Assembly: GCF_000224145.3 (NCBI RefSeq)
Contig: NC_020176.2
Span: 4,377,825-4,441,824, forward strand
DNA from: Ciona intestinalis
Taxonomy: Eukaryota > Chordata > Ascidiacea > Phlebobranchia > Cionidae
DNA: 64,000 bases
Direction: 5' to 3'
The translations under genes were made by a program, and so were the position numbers. Position 1 is the first letter of the stretch. The number at the start of each line of letters is the position of its first letter. The notes beneath the pieces were generated by a model. That model made no database searches. It was given only the letters and a program-made list of their open reading frames with translations, and was not told the origin of the DNA. Shown here in pieces: positions 11,201 to 24,297 of this stretch.

Positions 11201-13319
11201 ATATTATTTAGGTATTAAAACTTTAAAAAATAATTACATTTGCTTTAAATGTAAAAATATTATTTTACATTTTTATTCTATGTTTTTAAAAATATATTTT
11301 TTTAAGTTAATTTAAATTATATGAGCAACTTATTTAAATTGCATTGAGCTTCAATTGCATTTAGCTTCTTAAATTAGTTGATTTACTTAACATGATAATT
11401 AAACTCCTAATTAGAAATGATTCGGATAATTAGATTATTTTACGAGTTCATATACCTCGCACGCCATTTTGTTTTTGAAGCAATAACACTGCTGTATGCC
11501 CGACGCTGCGAGATATTTTTAGCATTTTTAAATTTCGGTTCTTCATTAAAAAATACAACCTTTTGTGATAAAACAATGCCATGCTTTATTGTGTAATAAA
11601 CAAAATCGAATAGTTTTTTTAAATTTAATATTAAATTAAAACATACTTTTGAAACATTTTAAGTATAAAAAGTATAATCATAAAATAAAAAATCAGTAAG
11701 TTTATTCGCAAATATTTTTAAACCGCAATAGTTTTGAAAAAATTGCGTTTGAAAGTATTTAAACTCGTACTTTTGCTCTATCGAATTGATTAATTAATGG
11801 GTTGCTCACATAAATTATAAATAGAATATAGAATTCGTTTTCCAAGCTATTTATATCAAGAAAGTTTTTTTACAACTAGCAGCGGATATTAAAACAACCC
11901 CTAAACGAGTGGGACCTTTAACTACCAAAATATAGTGACAGGCCAACGTGATATTTCGCAAAACAAACGAATTAAAGTTCGTTGCTTCACTGTGCTCCCG
12001 ACACGCCTGTGGGAGCCTAAAAAGTTTCTTTCGTTTTCATTCTCGAAAGAAATGCTTTTCTTATTGTCTTGTTGAGTTCGAGTAAAAATAACAATCACTT
12101 CGAATTGAAAGAAATTGCGGAAAAAATTAAATATTTTTAATTGTTTTTTTCTGCGAAGAAACTGGGCAGTAATAAATTACTTGCGATGCCAATTTTTAGG
12201 TGATAGGTTCTTAAATCTTCAAAAAAGAACTTCGTGTTTGCAGATGGACATTTGATCGGCTATTCAAACATTTACAGTCACGCAAAAAGTGCCGGTTTTA
12301 AGGCTAAAAGCTCTGATAAGATTTCACGGGCGGTCGAGGCATGGTTTTCTGGATTCTTAGGCTCATTAAAATGGAAGGGCGGTCACTCTTGTAGATCAAA
12401 CCAACCCTAGTGTTTGTTTTCCCCCAGCACGACACTCGACACCGTTTGCCTTGAAAGGCGACAATGATCTTGAACGAACACTGGGTTCAAAATAAGCGGT
12501 GTCTGGTCTGTTTGAAGCACTACACATAGGCCTAAGCTAGGTGCTACTATATAATCAAAGTAAAATCTTATGTTAAGATACTAGAAATTATTGTCTGCAG
12601 AAATATATTTTATTTATATATCTATATTATCTGTAGAAATTTGCTGTTTATAGGCCTTAGGTGCTATAAAGATATTTAAAGTCATTATCTGCTTTAAACT
12701 GTTTTAAATGGGTGTATTATCTTCAGAAATTGGCTGTGTACAAGAAATTAAAACTTTGTTTAGCCGTTTCTATTACTAAGTTGGAATAAACAGAACAATA
12801 AACGAAATGAAGTCAACAGTGAAAATGATTTGGCTTCATGTCATTTACCGGGTGAGTGTTTTAAATTTTATTTCGTTACAAAAGTTAGTTTTAAATCTAA
12901 GCTGTGATTCTTTCAAGTGTAGAACGCGCTATAGTGCCAGTAAACATATAATTATGTAAGTCTATATGCGTGCAATGGCCTTCGTCTCAGCTTTGTCTAA
13001 GATTTATGCTTTAAGACTTAAGTTGTAACGGGAGTAGCCGTAAACCTGTATTTTGAATTCCTAAAAGTGCGAAAACATATTAAATTGTTTTAAATAAATT
13101 CTCGATATATCGTATGAAGGCAATAGTTGTGCAAAAGTCATCATATTAGCTCTGCCTCGTTGTTGACTTAAAGCGTATTTATAGAGAACAGATTATATGC
13201 ACATATTTTTATTATTTGATTTTATAAATAATTTTAAATCGTTGTCTAAGTTAACGTTGTTCAAATAGTTTGACTTGTGTATTACACGTATAAGTGTTGC
13301 CGCCCAACGTATTGATATA
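8253..13319. other. long non-coding interval, part 1
   Basis: No convincing gene was found. GC-richer parts (8250-9200, 10200-10900) alternate with very AT-rich DNA (11030-11900). A 51-codon open frame near 10404-10560 and a start-plus-donor near 12807-12852 have no partners and may be chance. One MITE lies at 9520-9718. Related blocks CGGTGACCCTTTGGA (10435-10449) and CGGTGACCCCTCCCTTTGG (10627-10645) occur close together. They contain TGACCYT half sites and may be regulatory. Confidence 0.4.
9520..9718 (+). mobile_element. MITE, near full length (about 200 bp)
   Basis: A good reference copy. It starts TATAGTAGGATGGGAGAAGA and ends CATCTTCCCCCACCCTACTA with flanking TA. The core reads CTGATCGTGTTTTAAA, then GTCGCGAGGATACGG, then ATGTTCTTTGTTTACTACCA and GACGAGAAAATAGAA. 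The terminal inverted repeats are about 30 bp, there is no coding capacity, and it probably inserts at TA. The family may be the one published for Ciona as Cimi-1; that name is from memory. Confidence 0.9.
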
Positions 13320-13516
13320 TATAGTGGAGTGGTGTAATATGGGACACCTTCAGCACATATTATTCAAACATCCTGATTGTGTTTTAAACAATTAACAACG
13401 GTCTATATATGGGAGCCGTGAAGATACGGTTTAATAATTCTTTAAATGTTTTTTGTTTACTACAAAATGGGTGAAAAAAAAGAATGAAAAATGTCCCATC
13501 TTCCCCTGCCCTAATA
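13320..13516 (+). mobile_element. MITE copy
   Basis: Same family as 9520-9718, forward orientation. The ends are ATAGTGGAGTGG and TTCCCCTGCCCTAATA, and the core is intact. Confidence 0.85.
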
Positions 13517-13780
13517 CATGCCAAGTTTTACTAAATAGTATTTCAAAACTTGAACAGCGACGGTAAGCAGTTATAAAATTTGTCCTTTAATTAAAACAGA
13601 AAAATTAAAACAGTATTTAATTACAAATAGAAAATAAAATTATTAGGAGTATTTTAAAATAATTTTAAAATTCAACCCAAATTTGGAAAGAAAGTAGATA
13701 ATGGATCAAAACAGTTTAAAATAACATTACTGTTTTGTAAATATATTTAAAAAAAACATAGAAAAATATTTATTATGTTA

Positions 13781-13974
13781 TATAGTGGGGTGGGAGAGAT
13801 GGAACTTTTCATTTTATTTTCTCGTCCCAATTTGGTTGTAAACAAAGAACATTTAATGAATTTTAAAACCGTATCTTCAGGACTCCCATAGATCGTTGTA
13901 AATTGTTTAAAACACAATTAGGATATTTGGATATTATGTGGTAAAGGTATCCCGTCTTCCCCCACAGTACTATA
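13781..13974 (-). mobile_element. MITE copy
   Basis: Same family, reverse orientation. It begins TATAGTGGGGTGGGAGAGAT and ends in the CCCCACAGTACTATA variant terminus. Confidence 0.85.
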
Positions 13975-14228
13975 TAGCAGTTAATAGCATGGTAAATTAT
14001 ACACCCCACGCCAGTCATTAAAATGTAATATGATTATTGTGTTTAGCCTCTGTTGCTACCATGCATAACATTAAACTACTCCTCTGGTAGCAAATAAACT
14101 TAGTATATATTATATAGGGCAATAAACGTTTGGTCTGCCATGTATGGCGAGACATATCAGAGCTCAATGAAATAACAATTATAAATATAATAAATCCAAC
14201 ATATTTTTAAACCGACAGAAAACTTTGG

Positions 14229-14420
14229 TATAGAAGGGTGAGGGAAGACGGGACACTCTTAGCACGTATTATCTAAACATCCTGATCGTGTTTTAAACAA
14301 TTAACAACGGTCTATGGGAGTCGTGAGGATACGGTTTTATAATTCTTTGAATGTTCTTTGTTTGCTACCAATTGGGACAAGAAAATAAAATGAAACGGTG
14401 TCCCATCTCCCCCCACTATA
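14229..14420 (+). mobile_element. MITE copy
   Basis: Same family, forward, with a complete core (CTGATCGTGTTTTAAACAAT). The right end CCCATCTCCCCCCACTATA is slightly worn. Confidence 0.87.
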
Positions 14421-15722
14421 TATATATGTAAATGTATAGCGAGTTCATTGAAAAGCGTTTGAATTTCAGTCGCCATTTTGTTGAACTTGAACTTGGTATC
14501 TTATATTATATTGCGTTCACTTAAGATCGGTTGGATGATTGAAATAATTCGGTTCTATCATTATGTATATAAGGCACACTTACTAAAAATAGGCTTTGTA
14601 TTTTTGCCATTACATTTTGGGAAATTTAAAAAAATTGCCAAGTAAAAAATGGTTTAAATTAACACATAATAAATTTATATGTATTTTTAAACACGATAAC
14701 AATATGCAAAGTAAATATTGCAATAAAAATGGTTTAAACAAATACCTTGTCGCACGTGTTCCACAATAAAATAGAATAGACTAAACTTTCAGCGCAAACA
14801 ATAAAAACAACGGTTCGATAAACGCAGGTGTCGAAATAGTTGTGCTTAAAATACAAAGGCAATCAACACGAAAAGAAACTGCAAAACTTTGTTGGTGAAA
14901 ACGTACAGTTGAACCCAGGAACATACAACTATGGGCTTGTCGGTATTTATTATCAGCCTCGCAAAACGGAATACGTTCATTAAGTATTTGTGCCTACAAC
15001 GCATGATGTGCGATTATTTTATCGATTAGCTCGAAACAGGAGCGGTAATAAATAAGTGCGTGTGTTTGCTGGTTTATAATTCGAACCGTACAGCTGTAGG
15101 ATACCGGTAAATATAGTTATAATCGCATATGAAAAGCGTTTATTACAGTATGTGCGTTGTTATCCTGGGCATACATGCTCAGGCCTTTTTTAACGAGTAC
15201 TTTTGAATATTTAAACACCAAAATTAAACCTTTTGTATTAACGTAAGCACGTATAAACATTATTTTAAACTGTAACAAAGATAGCTTATTTGCGTGTCCG
15301 AGCACTTCTTATTTATAAAATGTTTTAAAATGTTAAAGAAATGCTTAAATAAATAGGAGGGGTAAATCTGTGACCCAGTTAGTGACGTCACCCGGCCATT
15401 GACGTCATCAGCGACAAAACAAGATGCAGCTGAGAGTTATGAAGAGTTTAAAAACTGCATTGATGTAATAAGATAAGAAGCAGGGGTTACTGGATCGAGA
15501 CCAAGCCCGGTAAGTCGAACATATTGTATAATTGTATAAATAACAAGTAAAATTACCATTGTACATTGCAGCGTTGTTTTTTCCACGTGAAAAGATTATA
15601 CCAAATAGCTCTTACGCGCAAAATATATTCTTTGCAATAGAAATATATTTTCTACGGGATTTTAAATATTTATCTTTGTCCGTTTAAGAATAAAGCAGTG
15701 TCGATTTTTAATCGATGTATTT

Positions 15723-15893
15723 TATTGTGGGGTAGAATGGATAACGTTAGCAAATAATATTCTTCCACATTACCTAATCGAGTTTTGAACAATTAACCAA
15801 CGCTTTTTTAGAGTCACATGGTTATTGTTTAATTCTGTATATATTCTTTGTTTACTGACAACGAAACGATAAAAAAAGGATAACACATCGACT
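15723..15893 (+). mobile_element. MITE, diverged copy
   Basis: It starts TATTGTGGGGTAGAATGG. Weak matches to the core (ATTAACCAACG, TTCTTTGTTTACTGACAA) follow, and the right end is degraded. Confidence 0.55.
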
Positions 15894-16047
15894 TCTTACG
15901 CATGCCAATATTTATAGAATTACAGCCGTATATCTTCTAAAAGAACGTTCGCGTCTCTAAAAAATGCGTTGTTAACTGGTAAAAACACGAGGTTGAAAAT
16001 GGAATTCAGATTCTAACGGTATCCAACTTATACCCCACAGTAATATA
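15894..16047 (-). mobile_element. MITE, diverged and left-truncated copy
   Basis: A reverse-oriented half element ends CTAACGGTATCC...ATACCCCACAGTAATATA. The core (CCGTATATCTTCT, GCGTTGTTAACT, AAACACGAGG) is recognisable. It abuts the preceding copy. Confidence 0.5.
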
Positions 16048-16713
16048 CACCATACTCATAATTTTAATATCGCCGTTATATTTTACAGGTTACCATCGAT
16101 CGTACAACAGGGATAACGGGATCCACTCCATGGGATGACGCCACGATATTTCTTCCCATAGGAACTCATTACCGAACCTTAGTGATATAAACCCCCCTGG
16201 TGGTTTATACTGCGGGTCAATTCCATGGTAAATATTTGCAGAGCGTTCCAAGCTCTCTGCGCGTAGGAGAAGCCGCTGCTTGAACCGAAGTGGTCTCAAT
16301 GCTAAACGATGAAGCGACGCTGTAAGATAGCGCGAAAAAAATCGAAATTTTAAACTGGGAACACCATTAGGGCGTTTGAGGCGACATTTCTTTGTTTTTT
16401 CTTTTAGTTTAAACTTCTATACGTGGTGGTGGTGGGAGCGAAACTTAAACACCACTCACTGCTCTCACTCCTCTCCACACAACACTCCACTCGTCACTTC
16501 AAATCTTCCCCACCCTCTGTGGGATACGAAGCCAGAGAATCCGAGCCAAAATATTTGCTTCATCCAATATTCATAATTTTCATAAAACCGTTTTTCGAAA
16601 ATCCGCCGATTAGGGATTAATTTGCAACTAAATATGCGCGCCGATTTATTTTTAAAAATATTAAAAACGGGGGACATTTGATTGTAATCGAAAAAAGCCC
16701 TCGCATGCCCTAT

Positions 16714-16903
16714 ATGTAGTACTGCGTGGAAGATAGGACAACTTTAGAACATAATATATATCCTGATCGTGTTTTAAAGGATTAACAACTGTCTATGGGA
16801 GTCGTGAGGTTACGGTTTAATAATTCTTTAAATGTTCTTCGTTTACTACTAAATGGGACGAGAAAATAAAATGGAAAGGTGTCCCATCTTCCCCCACCCT
16901 ACT
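16714..16903 (+). mobile_element. MITE copy
   Basis: Same family, forward, with a core close to consensus and the right end TCTTCCCCCACCCTACT. The left end (GTAGTACTGCGTGGAAGATA) is diverged. Confidence 0.82.
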
Positions 16904-19900
16904 GCTGTATAAAAGCACGCCAATTTAAATTTTATTTACCACCATAAAGTTTTAAGGCGGCCTAGATAAACATAGTGATTGAGTCTCGTAGTAAAACCGA
17001 CCCGCGCGTCTGGGGTGGGGGGCGGCCACAAGTAATTCAAAGCAAATTTATTTACCATTCAGTTTAGTTGACGGAGAGCTCTTTCTATAGACACAAGCGA
17101 TTTTTCGTTTGCTTTATACTGCGGAGAGGGTGCAGACACAATGGCAGGAGCCCTGCCACAAGGTCAAACACTTTATAACCGGTCTTGAGGTCGGCGGACA
17201 AACACAGCCAGTTTGAACAGTGTGTGTGTTTTAAATCTACCGCTCTGCGCTTAGCTCCGCACAGCAGATGCAAGGACGGGAACTAAATGTGACTTCTCAA
17301 CATAATTATGCAACCGGATGATGGGGTTCTATGGGCGATTCGGACCGTTGAAAATATACGTCATGTCTCACCCGGCCGCCATTTTGGTTTCTGTGTGCAC
17401 AATTTTATGTTGGATTATATTTACAACATCGCATATAACAGCAATTTTTTGCTTTGAATCTTCTTAGTTTTTAAAATAAATGTATATTATTACCACATTA
17501 TAAACTACAGCTTCATTGCATTTATACAGCAAGTTAATATATTACAATTTGTTTTATATATATTTTTTTGGTTTCTCTAATATAATAACATATTCGGATG
17601 TTTTTTTGCTTTAAAACCAAACAAATAAAAATATATCAAACTTTCACTTGTTTCACTTGTAACTTTTACTTGTTTCATATTTCAATTTTTGGATATATTT
17701 TGATTGCAAAAATACTTTAAATGAAACCAAGTCATAATTCAAAATAAACTCATCTTTTTATTGATTCGTTTATTTATTTAAGACACTTGAAACATATTCA
17801 ACAATAAAAGAATAAAAATCAACGCAAAAAGCTGGAAATAGTCTACCGTATTGAAAAAAAGCAGGGAAGTAACTACCCGTATTGGCGTTGTTGTCAATAT
17901 TACCAAACACTTTGTAAATAAAATGCAAAGACGCTTCGACCAACTCATACAATGCCCGTGGAGGGATACTTCTTATAGGGTAGACATAAAAGAAAGCAGT
18001 AGTCATGGAATAAGAATGAGAAGTTGAACTTATGAACTGATAACGTTAAGATTTAGCTTTTCGATGGATAATATTAAATAGGGACTTAAAACCTTACGTT
18101 TTAAAAGCAGTTTTTTCGTAATGATTTATTTAGTACATGAGAACTGAAACCTAATTTGAATTTTACCTTTTTGATTTATAATTACTTTGAAAGTACTGTG
18201 TGTAGAGGTATGCAGCCACCGCTGTACGCTAAAGGCTTCGTCCAACAACGGTGGAAAGAAACATGACAATATCTGTTGTCACAGATCAATATTTGCGTCA
18301 TCGCATCATATAATTCATGGCAGTGGCTTTGCTGGATCGTTTGGAGCCAAATATGTGGCTTCTAACGTGGTGTAAGCGATGGGGCCCCCCTGGGTAGGCG
18401 AGTCCTCGTGGGTTTTCAGTATTTGACCTTGCTTCTCTACACGATGAGCGATTTCTGTACAAAATTGAAGCAAATGTCACGTTCGGTTTGGAAATGAACA
18501 TTCAAGACCATTGACATGTGCGTACGTTTGTGGTGTCGTAAATGAGGCAGAATATTTTCAAAATAAATGAACTGTACGTGCTTAAACATTACCCGAGTGG
18601 TTCTGTTCGTTATGAAAATAAAACGCCGCTATCAAAATTCGCGTGCGAGTAATTATATGCGCTTTTATTACAGGTGAAAGCGACAGGTTTGTTAAGCCAT
18701 GCTTCTCGTGCAGTAACAAAGTTCGAGGGCCGGTACATGCAAATTATGTACAGAAACATTTAAATGTAAAACATATAATACATTACAGATACTTTTACCT
18801 ATAAACTTTCAAGCTGCCGGGATCATGCCATGTAGCAAAACTTATACAAAAAAAACAAGTCAAAAAAATTGTATACACAGCTGTATGCTTTAACGTGTTA
18901 GTTATATATTATACACACCTAATAAGAACAAAAATCGATATCAAATACTCGTATTTACGTCAGCCATATAGACAGACATGACTTTCATTATCTACAAGAG
19001 CGTGGGCACGCCGCCATTTTTCGCGCATTTTGTTAAAATATTCTATTCTTGGTGTACGACCCACAAACTTGTTTCTTTACTGAATAAATTTAAAGTTTTT
19101 AAAAATGTTCCAAGCATACGTCATACAAGGTATTAATGTAATAAAAACATGGTTTCGAAATATACATGCGTTCATGACGTCTGTATATAAACATGTTTAT
19201 GGTTCATATAATAGCCATATTTCTGTTTATATGTGATTTTTGTATGATTTTACGTGAAGAAAACGCAGTAGAATAACCGTCGTTCAAGATATTTTGTTTT
19301 GTACTTAGACTACTGAATGAACTGTAGGATTATTTACAACCATCTTCCTAATGTTTGCTAAGGACTTATGTAAAGAATGGTGGAGTAGGGACAGACAGAA
19401 GCACAGCGGTCTCCAGCCACCAGTTTATTATTCAATCCAATATATTTACTGGCAGTCTAAAATCTGCGCTACCCTAGTGTGTGGTAAAAAAGCAAACAGA
19501 AAAGCAATCATTATTGCATGAGCGCTTGCTCTAACGACGCGATCGTTTTACTTTGTGGTTTCCCAAGTCGTCCACGCACAGCCGGTCGTGTCACGTGTTC
19601 GTTCTGCTTGGCTAAGCAAGCCAATTCCGTCAGAATTGACACGTTTAAAATTTGAACCAGGTTCAAGTTGCTTTTAAACGATTCTGTGGTTTCCGTTGAG
19701 TTACAAACTTTCTACAAACAAAAATCGTTCACCCTGTAACTACGTCTCATTCTTTCCAAGCCGAAATAAACACAACTAAATGCAGAGTTCTAAAAATATG
19801 CATGAAAGGCATGGCATAGTTTCACGCAATACCAGCACTTATAAACAGAGACTATGTTTTGAACTGATGCTAGAATTAAACCGAAACGTTCAATATAGAT

Positions 19901-20769
19901 AATTGTTAATTACACGACAAATTCGATCATGGCGTGTACGTTTTAAGTTCCAGTGAATCGAAACCTTCACATAGTATTATAAAGGCGAAAAGTGAAAGAC
20001 GATTTACTTTAAAATCCGCGTAACAAGATCTAGACCTCACTCTATAAGCAGAGGGGTCGGCACATCAGAATTATTAAGTCTTATTCATGGCTTACCCAAA
20101 ACAAGAGAGACCACTTAGCCGGCCAACTTTCCTACCATTAAAAACAAGCTTAACAAAAGATAGCAAACCCTGTACTGTCTGTTAACGCGTGTACAATAAT
20201 GGGCCCATATAAAAGGTAGGGGCGGCTAATGCGATCAGTATAAAGAGAGTTTAATGGCACAAACAAAAACTAAATTGTGTTTAAAACAAATTGAATGAAT
20301 GTATAAAGAGACCACACGATTCGAGACGTATTTTGACACCCGGCTGTGAGAATTCGTGGCTGTCGTAGATAGAGGTTACATATTATACAAGAAGTAACGT
20401 TACTATTGGTTTAGTATTCGACCACTTTCGGGTTAACCACCGACAGCTTGGACGGCTCGTCTCATGTTTCGCGGTTAAGTATCCACAGTTTGCACTTGAA
20501 TGTATAAGGTGTCCACTAAAGGTCAGTGCTAATTTAACCCGAGTAGTGACCAGCAACAACTCTAGCCCAGCGAACACGCGTGTGCATCGGTCACTCGCAT
20601 ACATACAGCTTAAATTTCGTCCACACGATTGCGAGGCAGCGGATAATTTGAAAATCTCACGGTTATTTCATGATATGTGAAAAGTGCTTTCGAGGGTCAC
20701 AGTGTTTAGGTACTTGTTGAACAAACAACATATTGGCTCGCATTTCCTAGCAATAAAACATTCGTGACA
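16904..20769. other. long non-coding interval, part 3
   Basis: No gene was recognised. A 78-codon minus frame (17770-18006) is very Phe-rich, as expected for chance translation of T-rich DNA. GCCGCCATTTT occurs at about 17376-17386 and 19011-19021, a YY1-type core. The rest alternates between AT-rich and moderate-GC DNA and may include distal control elements of FoxA. Confidence 0.35.
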
Positions 20770-20928
20770 TAGTACTGTGGGGTAAGATGGGTCACTTTAA
20801 CTATCCTAAAACCATGATCGTGTTTTAAAACAATTAACAACAGTCTAATTTTTTAATGTTCTTTGTTTACTACCAAATGGGCGAGAAGGTAGAATGAAAA
20901 GGTGTCCCATCTTTCCCCACCCTACTAT
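20770..20928 (+). mobile_element. MITE, internally shortened
   Basis: It begins AGTACTGTGGGGTAAGATGG and ends CATCTTTCCCCACCCTACTA. About 40 bp of the core, including the GTCGTGAGGATACGG part, is missing. Confidence 0.85.
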
Positions 20929-22083
20929 ATACCAGTTTGCACCATTCGTTTGATGACGCCTTCTTCTGTATAGAAACAGTCGCATGTTTATTACTTTGAC
21001 TCGAAGCGTATCAAATTGTTCCCAAACCACAATTTGGAACGCTAGCGCTGGTAATGACGTATATATACCACCGTATTCCGCCTACGCAGGGCTTGACGTT
21101 AACAAAATAATAACGTCTTTGTTGAACGTTTGTTTTTACGCTGAGTGCGTACGTCAAAGCAACTTCTGCGCTGTAATGTAAACGTTGCTATACCGCAGCC
21201 ACGCATGGTAGACATTTATCTCATATAACCGGTAAATTGGGTTACACTCAATAATGTGGTAAAACAAAAACTTTTATGAATATTGCGTGTGGTGTACAAA
21301 TCCGGAGAATTCCGGAGAATTCTTAATAAGCGAACATCAAAGGGCTCACTTAGATACTACACCAGCATTAAAGCCGTGTAATAAGTTGTTGTAGCTCTGG
21401 GCTGTTGGATATCATGTACATGATGAGTGTTTTGGAGAGGTTTTCCCCTCTCGTACTGGTGCCGCGTTCAGAGAGTTTGCGTAGGTGAAAGTGGTTGTGT
21501 TAAGAGGCCCACAATGGATTGGAGCTTACTGCGTTGGATGTAAAGTGTCTCCGAGGCGAAATTTCTTTCTGGTTTCTCGTGCGCTAAGTTTGCTGGTTAT
21601 CAACGAGAAAGAATCGACCCCCTAAGTACCACTTGTTACTTGTCGGTACTGAGAACGTCTTCGTTATTTACAGCTTAGTTAGGAAACGGTGCATTAATCT
21701 CACGGACCGCAAGTTTCAAGCCGACCACGAAAAATTACATTCCTTCGAATATCCCGAGCATGTCGAATGAATATAAACCGATCCAGGCGATCCGCGCAAT
21801 GCCAGCTCCCCAATGCATTTTACTTAAGTTACAAAGTTGATGCTTCTCGGTGGTCCAATCCCTATAAATCCATCTCGTATTTAGACCTACTTCGCCTAAG
21901 TGACCACGCTGCTCACAATAGTCCTGCCTACAATAGGACACGCGGTACACCGTTACGTCACGGGAATTCTGGACAGAAACTGAGATATCGAACGATCCAT
22001 CAAACCAGACGACCAGGGCACGTACAGTGTGGTATATTGGCTAAACTACGCCACATTCGAACTTTAAAACCTAGCTCCAATGT
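20929..22083. other. non-coding interval
   Basis: No gene was recognised. A short direct repeat (TCCGGAGAAT twice, 21301-21320) is present. The frame at 21767-22174 (135 codons) is the longest plus-strand frame here but runs into the next MITE and looks like chance. Confidence 0.35.
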
Positions 22084-22283
22084 TATACGGGAGGGTGGGG
22101 GAAGATGGGACACATTTTCATTCTATTTTCTCGTCCCATTTAGTAGTAAACAAAAAAAAATAAAATTATTATAAAACCATATCCTCACGACTTCCATAGG
22201 CCGTTGTTAATTGTTTAAAACACGATCAGGAGACTTGGATATTATATGTGCTAAGGTGTCCCATCTTCCCCCACCCTACTATA
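22084..22283 (-). mobile_element. MITE copy
   Basis: Reverse orientation, near full length. The ends are GGGAGGGTGGGGGAAGATGG and CATCTTCCCCCACCCTACTA. Confidence 0.9.
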
Positions 22284-24102
22284 TCTATAAAAGCCACTAT
22301 TGTGACAAGACAATTTCAAACTTCTAATTTTTGAAGCTTCACTGAATAGAAAAGTATGCGAGGAGTTTATGCTGCTCAACGACAACAAACATGCTTCGAC
22401 AAGTAACGGGCGCGCGTTCGGCACCTAAGTTCCTGTGGCCACTTATTCAGTGTGCACTCGCAGGTAATACAATCACTCGTGGCTCGTGCGCTTGTTGTTT
22501 TTGGGCTGTCGTGATTCTTACAAAGTAACACTTCTACCTATTCCTTTGTGGGATGACATAGAGCAAAAGATTGCTCGTCGCTTGTGTTTACGGAGCGCAG
22601 AGTTACGTTAAAGCTTGGTATAGTATTTATATACCGCTGATGCATATTGTGCGCATGACGCAAGATTAATTACTTTTAAAGAAAGCCGCCAATGTCCGCA
22701 CCTCCGCTGTAAGATAGCTAGGTATAATAAATGACCACCAATGTTGTTCTTATGGGTTAAAAACGCTTGTGCTTACTTCGTGCGTGACCAGCACATTGGG
22801 GTCATGCGTTATCGGAGCTTGCTGACAGAGGCAGCAATGGATGGACGCGTTAAAGGCGACAGCCCGAAACTAAACGAATCATTCACTTCTCTCAACACGG
22901 GACCAATAAAACAATATCAACAACAGGTCTTAACAAATAAATAGAGGCTGCTTGTAATGCGGCTTACTATCGTAGCTACCTGGTGTCGTGTTACTGTGAC
23001 AGAGACAGGTGCTCTGCTGTAAAACGTCGCAAATTATCGGTAGCAATTTTTTCAGGTGATGCACTTTAAAATGAAGCACCCGAGCTGAGTTGGGTTGAAT
23101 TGGAACATAGTGCGTCGATAGCGCCACTTTAAACGCACCAGTGGGCGCGCTGAAAACCTGGTTGCTAATTTTCAATGTTAAAACGCTCGTCTACGATCAA
23201 TCACTTTAATTTTCTAAGCTGGTACACAGCTCCCTCGAGCCGAGCGACGAGTAAACCAAGGAGTTGCCACCCGCGTGCCAAATTAGCGAAATGGAGGCAC
23301 GCTCTGCAGCAAGAAATAAATGGGGGGCTGGGGTATCAGGTAACAAGGCATCTGGCATCGGCCAAATAACTGTCTAAAAACGAGCCGGACTCGAAAGCTT
23401 GCGATCATTATACAGCACAGGAATTAGGGCTATCGGAACGCTCTTACATAAAACCCTATGTGGTGACTATAGCAGCAACTTAAAGGCAGAGATACAGCGG
23501 TTTATTTGGGTCGCTTGCAATCCGGTTTCGCACTACGGTTTGCGACACGGTGACTTAACACGTCTACTAGGTAACCCCTACCACGAAGCAAGGCATGGCG
23601 ACTTTATTCTATTATGTGTCATGCCAGGTGATAGCGTTAAGCCTATTGAAGGGCGATAGCCATTCACTTGGACCAATGACTGGAAAACGTTTAAAAACAC
23701 TTGTGGTGTGGATTTAAAATCCTTTTTTAACGAGATCACAGTTTAATTATAAAGGCCGCTAAAACGATGGTTATAGATTTAACATATCATATTGTAGCGT
23801 AAAACCTATTTCAGTAAATACTTAGCAAAAGAAAAAGTTAACTAAATGAAAAATGGGTTTTCTTTTTAAAACTACTCTATGGTTGACCCAGTTTATGTAA
23901 GAAACAACGAATGGAATGTCGCAAATGCCTAAATAGGCGTCACGAAATTGAAATGTCTAGACTAGACCTTGACCGTGAATCAAAATGGCGACTCCATCCA
24001 CCATATTTGTTTCATACGTTTGAAGAATACTCAATAACAAAACACATGATAAACGCGTTATAAAAACACTCTTGCCGTTTTCCCACCATGCTAGTAAATA
24101 GT
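22284..24102. other. GC-richer interval with one speculative small gene
   Basis: About 1.8 kb between two MITEs is richer in GC than its surroundings. The only gene-like item is the two-exon candidate at 22392-22944, listed separately. Other frames (22930-23175 minus, 23399-23659 plus) resemble no family I know. Confidence 0.35.
22392..22944 (+). CDS. speculative two-exon small protein
   Basis: An ATG at about 22392 opens a 24-codon frame (MLRQVTGARSAPKF then LWPLIQCALA) that ends at a plausible donor, GCAG|GTAATA. An in-phase acceptor (TGCTGACAG) at about 22829 leads into an open frame with AAMDGRVKGDSPKLNES and YQQQVLTNK. That frame stops at about 22944 with AATAAA next to it. The product would be about 62 residues with a basic, acid-free N-terminus like a mitochondrial presequence. 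I recognise no family. Phase agreement has a one-in-three chance of being accidental, so this is only a candidate. Confidence 0.22.
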
Positions 24103-24297
24103 ATAGTAGGGTGGGTTAAGATGGTACATGTTTTCATTCTCTTTTCTCGTCTTATTTGATGGTAAACAAACAATATTTACACGATTATATAACAGTAGAC
24201 CGGCGACTCAAAAAGAGCGTTGTTAAATCTTAAAAACACGATCAGGAAATATGGGATTTAGATGCTAACGGTATCCCATATCACCCCACAGTACTAT
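24103..24297 (-). mobile_element. MITE copy with two terminus types
   Basis: Reverse orientation. The left end is of the TATAGTAGGGTGGGT type and the right end is the ACCCCACAGTACTATA variant. The core is diverged. Confidence 0.8.

Larger units (their letters stand above)
14421..16713. other. long non-coding interval, part 2
   Basis: No gene was recognised. A CRE-type pair (GTGACGTCACCCGGCC, then TTGACGTCATCAGCG) lies at about 15381-15414. A 36-codon frame after an AG at 16089 and a 69-codon minus frame at 16090-16299 overlap each other and have no partners. Two worn MITEs occupy 15723-16047. Confidence 0.4.

Noticed and set aside
12807-12852. ATG exon-like segment followed by a strong donor GTGAGT
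   Set aside because: No in-phase downstream exon could be found, so the donor is probably accidental.
17770-18006. 78-codon minus-strand frame with ATG and nearby AATAAA
   Set aside because: Very Phe/Tyr-rich as expected for T-rich chance translation, with no splice partners or family resemblance.
21767-22174. 135-codon plus-strand frame
   Set aside because: It enters a MITE, overlaps a minus frame and shows no domain-like sequence.
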